This document shows, piece by piece, positions 5,235-7,136 of a stretch of DNA of 7,136 bases. The DNA comes from Chloroflexota bacterium (GTDB lineage Bacteria > Chloroflexota > UBA11872), in the NCBI GenBank assembly GCA_026707185.1, contig JAPOXI010000002.1, positions 1 through 7,136 on the forward strand. Direction: 5' to 3'. Both the position numbers and the translations under genes were made by a program. How positions within the stretch are numbered: the stretch's first letter is position 1; each line of letters opens with the position of its first letter. Below the pieces are notes generated by a model. It saw only the letters and a program-made list of their open reading frames with translations. It ran no database searches and had not been told where the DNA came from.

Positions 5235-6299
5235 ATGAGGTGCGAGATCGGACCTATGAACCTGTCGCTCTCTGACATGACCCTCACTCGTCGAAGATCG
5301 TTTATCACATTTGTCACACTCTCATTTCTGCTGCTGTCGTTAGAAATGTGGATCGCTACCCGTGTCGATTCAAGTCCACGGCCGAGTATGTTGGCAATCG
5401 CTATTGCACTTGATATCGCAGTAGGAGTGCCGCTTCTATTCTATCTGCTGTTAGTACGTAAGAAGTTTCTTCCACTGACTAGTATTTTGCCCGTATGTAT
5501 ACTAACTCTGTTGGTGCTCAGACTAATCCTACCGTCATCTGAACAATCGATTCTAAGGTTCAGCGATTTCCTCATTCCAGCGATTGAACTGTCGGTGGCT
5601 GTCTTCCTGTTGTTCAAGCTGCGTAACGTGATTCGGGACGTCCGTCGAGCCAGGCGAGAAAGCCTCTACTTTGTTGACGCACTGAGAATTGGCTTAGGAA
5701 AGTCCGTCAAGAGCGACTTCGTGGCCGCAATTGCGGCCACGGAAGTGTCCATATTGTATCTCGTCTTTGCGGGATGGTTCGCAAGGTTCAGGACATCTCG
5801 TCCGGATGTCTCAGTGCACTCGTACCATCGGAAGAGCAGCTTCTTGTTCTGGCCTCTCATGGCATTGGTAATAGTTGAGACTTTCGGTCTGCACTTAGTA
5901 ATCAGCATCTGGACTCAGACCGGTGCCTGGGTATTCACGTCCATTAGCATCTACACGCTATTGTGGATGGTTGGCCACATTCATGCCTCGCGTTTGCAAC
6001 CGGTGATTGTGGATGACCAGTACATCTACCTTCGTACGGGATTGGTCTGGCGAGGCCAGATTGCCCTGAGCAACGTATCGGTAGTACGCAAAAGTACGAG
6101 GGCTGATCGGCAAACTGACGGATTTGTGAATGTGTCGCTGCTCGGAGATCCTGATGTAGTGATAGTTCTAAAGGATCCAGAAACGCTGGAGGGCCTATTC
6201 GCAAGGAAGAAAGAAGCGAGGATAGTAGGTATTGCATTGGATGATCCTGAGGCGATAGTTGAAAATGTCGGAGACCGCCCATTGAGGGGAGGCAGTTAG
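5235..6299 (+). CDS. Seven-helix membrane protein of unknown function
   Basis: I do not recognise this family with certainty. The 354-residue product shows seven likely membrane helices (about 22-41, 51-73, 78-98, 110-127, 162-182, 202-226, 229-249), with a basic loop after the fourth (KLRNVIRDVRRARR). A soluble C-terminal part of about 105 residues follows. Its pattern is of beta strands: IVDDQYIYLRTGLVWRGQIA, then VNVSLLGDPDVVIVLKDPET, then ARIVGIALDDPEAIVENV. It resembles small bacterial PH-like domains attached to membrane anchors, but this is only a guess. In-frame ATGs at 5235, 5256 and 5277 are all possible starts. None has a good Shine-Dalgarno, and 5277 (MTLTRRRSF) puts basic residues just before the first helix. 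Base use is unlike the neighbours: 5401-5520 counts 50 GC of 120 and 6121-6180 counts 27 of 60. The 5098-5234 stretch before it holds nothing clear. Its TAG overlaps the stop of the opposite gene. Confidence 0.85.
   Translation: MRCEIGPMNLSLSDMTLTRRRSFITFVTLSFLLLSLEMWIATRVDSSPRPSMLAIAIALDIAVGVPLLFYLLLVRKKFLPLTSILPVCILTLLVLRLILPSSEQSILRFSDFLIPAIELSVAVFLLFKLRNVIRDVRRARRESLYFVDALRIGLGKSVKSDFVAAIAATEVSILYLVFAGWFARFRTSRPDVSVHSYHRKSSFLFWPLMALVIVETFGLHLVISIWTQTGAWVFTSISIYTLLWMVGHIHASRLQPVIVDDQYIYLRTGLVWRGQIALSNVSVVRKSTRADRQTDGFVNVSLLGDPDVVIVLKDPETLEGLFARKKEARIVGIALDDPEAIVENVGDRPLRGGS
5720..5741. repeat. 22-base perfect palindrome inside the membrane-protein gene
   Basis: The half-site cgtggccgcaa (5720-5730) is followed directly by its exact reverse complement ttgcggccacg (5731-5741). 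It lies in the loop-to-helix region coding for FVAAIAATE of the AT-richer membrane-protein gene and is itself markedly GC-rich. In the mRNA it could fold as a hairpin of about nine to eleven pairs with an AAUU loop, adding the U-G and U-A pairs next to it. Whether it is a binding site, an RNA structure or chance cannot be told here. Confidence 0.85.
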
Positions 6300-7136
6300 A
6301 CGTCGGCACGTATCGCATGGACAGATTCCTGGAGGGCGGCGACCCATCCGTGGGCGTGGTCGACGTCGCGGTGAGGGTGGATGGAGAGGCGGATGCGGCC
6401 CTGTTTGCCGTCGTGGCCGTAGGTGGCGCCCCAGCCGCGGCGGCGCAGTTCGAGGTAGATGCGTTCGACGTCGTCGCGATCGGAGGTGAAGTTGACGACG
6501 GCGAGCAGCGGGCGGACGAGTAGGCGGAGGCCGTCGATGCCCTCGATGCCCCTGCTGACGATGTCCACCACTTCCATGAGGCGCTGGGCCGAGTCGCGAT
6601 AGCCGTCGCGGCCGAGGCGGCGCATGACGGACCAGGCGGCCACGGCGTGATCGCCGGGCTTGGTGGCGGTGATGGTGTGGATGCCGGTGAATTCGGCTGG
6701 GATGGCGTCCAGCATGGCCTCGTCGCGGATGAGGAAGAAGCCCGTCGCGACCGGTAGCAGCCCCAGCTTGTGGCCGTCGGTCATCATCGATGAGACGCCC
6801 GGCAGCCTGAAGTCGAACGGTGGGATGGGGTAGCCGAGGTCGCGCAGGAAGGGGAGCGCGAAGCCGCCGAAGGCGGCGTCGACGTGCAGGTACAGGCCTT
6901 TGCGCTGCGCAAGGTCCGCGAACTCCTCGACGGGGTCGACCTGGCCGAAATTGCCTTCAGGCGCGGAACACACCAGCGCTACTGTGTTGCCGTTGAGTAG
7001 CCGCTCCACTTGTCGCATGTCCGGACGCATGGCGTCGTCCACGTCGACTTCGCGGAGGCGCAGGCCAAGAAGCTCGGCGCCCAGGCGGAAGCTGTAGTGG
7101 ACCGTTGTTGGCAGCACGACTTCGGGTTCCGATTTG
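6296..7136 (-). CDS. Group II PLP-dependent decarboxylase, MfnA-like (partial, N-terminus missing)
   Basis: The reading frame is open from the right edge to TAA at 6298-6296, giving about 280 residues; the true start lies beyond 7136. The internal GTG at 7117 is not the start, because the conserved residues EPEVV precede it. The fold is that of fold-type I PLP enzymes related to archaeal tyrosine/aspartate decarboxylase MfnA and to glutamate decarboxylase and sphingosine-phosphate lyase. Visible landmarks are TTVHYSF (His that stacks on the cofactor), a CSAPEGNFGQVDPV strand, LHVDAAFGGFALPF (Asp that contacts the pyridine nitrogen), and PGVSSMMTDGHKLGL with the cofactor lysine encoded at 6769-6767. 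A C-terminal small domain ends in GRIRLSIHPHR. Amino acid decarboxylation is the likely reaction. Aspartate (to beta-alanine, for coenzyme A) or tyrosine are candidate substrates, not decided by the sequence. The gene is GC-rich (38 of 60 at 6661-6720) and converges with the membrane-protein gene, sharing four bases. Confidence 0.9.
   Translation of the reverse strand, partial: KSEPEVVLPTTVHYSFRLGAELLGLRLREVDVDDAMRPDMRQVERLLNGNTVALVCSAPEGNFGQVDPVEEFADLAQRKGLYLHVDAAFGGFALPFLRDLGYPIPPFDFRLPGVSSMMTDGHKLGLLPVATGFFLIRDEAMLDAIPAEFTGIHTITATKPGDHAVAAWSVMRRLGRDGYRDSAQRLMEVVDIVSRGIEGIDGLRLLVRPLLAVVNFTSDRDDVERIYLELRRRGWGATYGHDGKQGRIRLSIHPHRDVDHAHGWVAALQESVHAIRADV

Noticed and set aside
5792..5810. Inverted repeat gacatc/gatgtc with a 7-base loop inside the membrane-protein gene
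   Set aside because: Six-base arms in a kilobase-sized gene are not unusual; the nearby 22-base palindrome is far stronger.
1..7136. CRISPR arrays, insertion sequences, rRNA and tRNA genes
   Set aside because: I looked for regularly spaced repeats, transposase motifs, terminal repeats and conserved RNA arms on both strands and found none.

Overview
The window reads as ordinary bacterial DNA of high GC content (about 63-65% in the lines I counted by hand in two genes). It has compact, partly overlapping genes with normal start and Shine-Dalgarno signals. The likely source is a member of the Chloroflexota or a similar environmental lineage. This is inference: it rests on a valine/glutamate-rich stalk of the 'EVPVERVVEK' kind, which I associate with surface proteins of that phylum, and on a zinc-dehydrogenase subfamily that I recall from Chloroflexota and Actinomycetota. 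No rRNA, tRNA or marker gene is present to settle the point.

Left part (1-1431): two consecutive zinc-type medium-chain dehydrogenases on the + strand. The first is only a C-terminal fragment. The second is complete, with a GTG start 27 bases after the first one's stop. They probably act in one catabolic pathway, but the substrate cannot be read from the sequence.

Second part (1509-2146, - strand): a complete type II toxin-antitoxin module. A Phd/YefM-like antitoxin is followed, with an ATGA overlap, by a VapC-like PIN-domain ribonuclease. Two abutting perfect palindromes and a -10-like hexamer lie just before the antitoxin and could be its autoregulatory operator and promoter.

Central part (2345-5097, + strand): a two-gene operon that is the most interesting object here. 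An ECF-type sigma factor overlaps by 11 bases a 694-residue membrane protein. That protein has a short charged cytoplasmic N-terminus, one membrane segment, an Ala/Pro linker, a Val/Glu repeat stalk and an external von Willebrand A module of the YfbK type with an intact metal site. Position and topology suggest that it serves as the membrane anti-sigma partner, with the vWA domain as sensor. A GGAAC-N17-CGTA element upstream fits an autoregulated ECF promoter. A 17-base perfect inverted repeat follows the operon.

Right part (5235-7136): a seven-helix membrane protein of unknown function, whose DNA is clearly AT-richer than its surroundings (about 42-45% GC in counted lines) and contains a 22-base perfect palindrome. 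It overlaps tail-to-tail by 4 bases with a GC-rich group II PLP-dependent decarboxylase (MfnA-like) on the - strand, which runs off the right edge.
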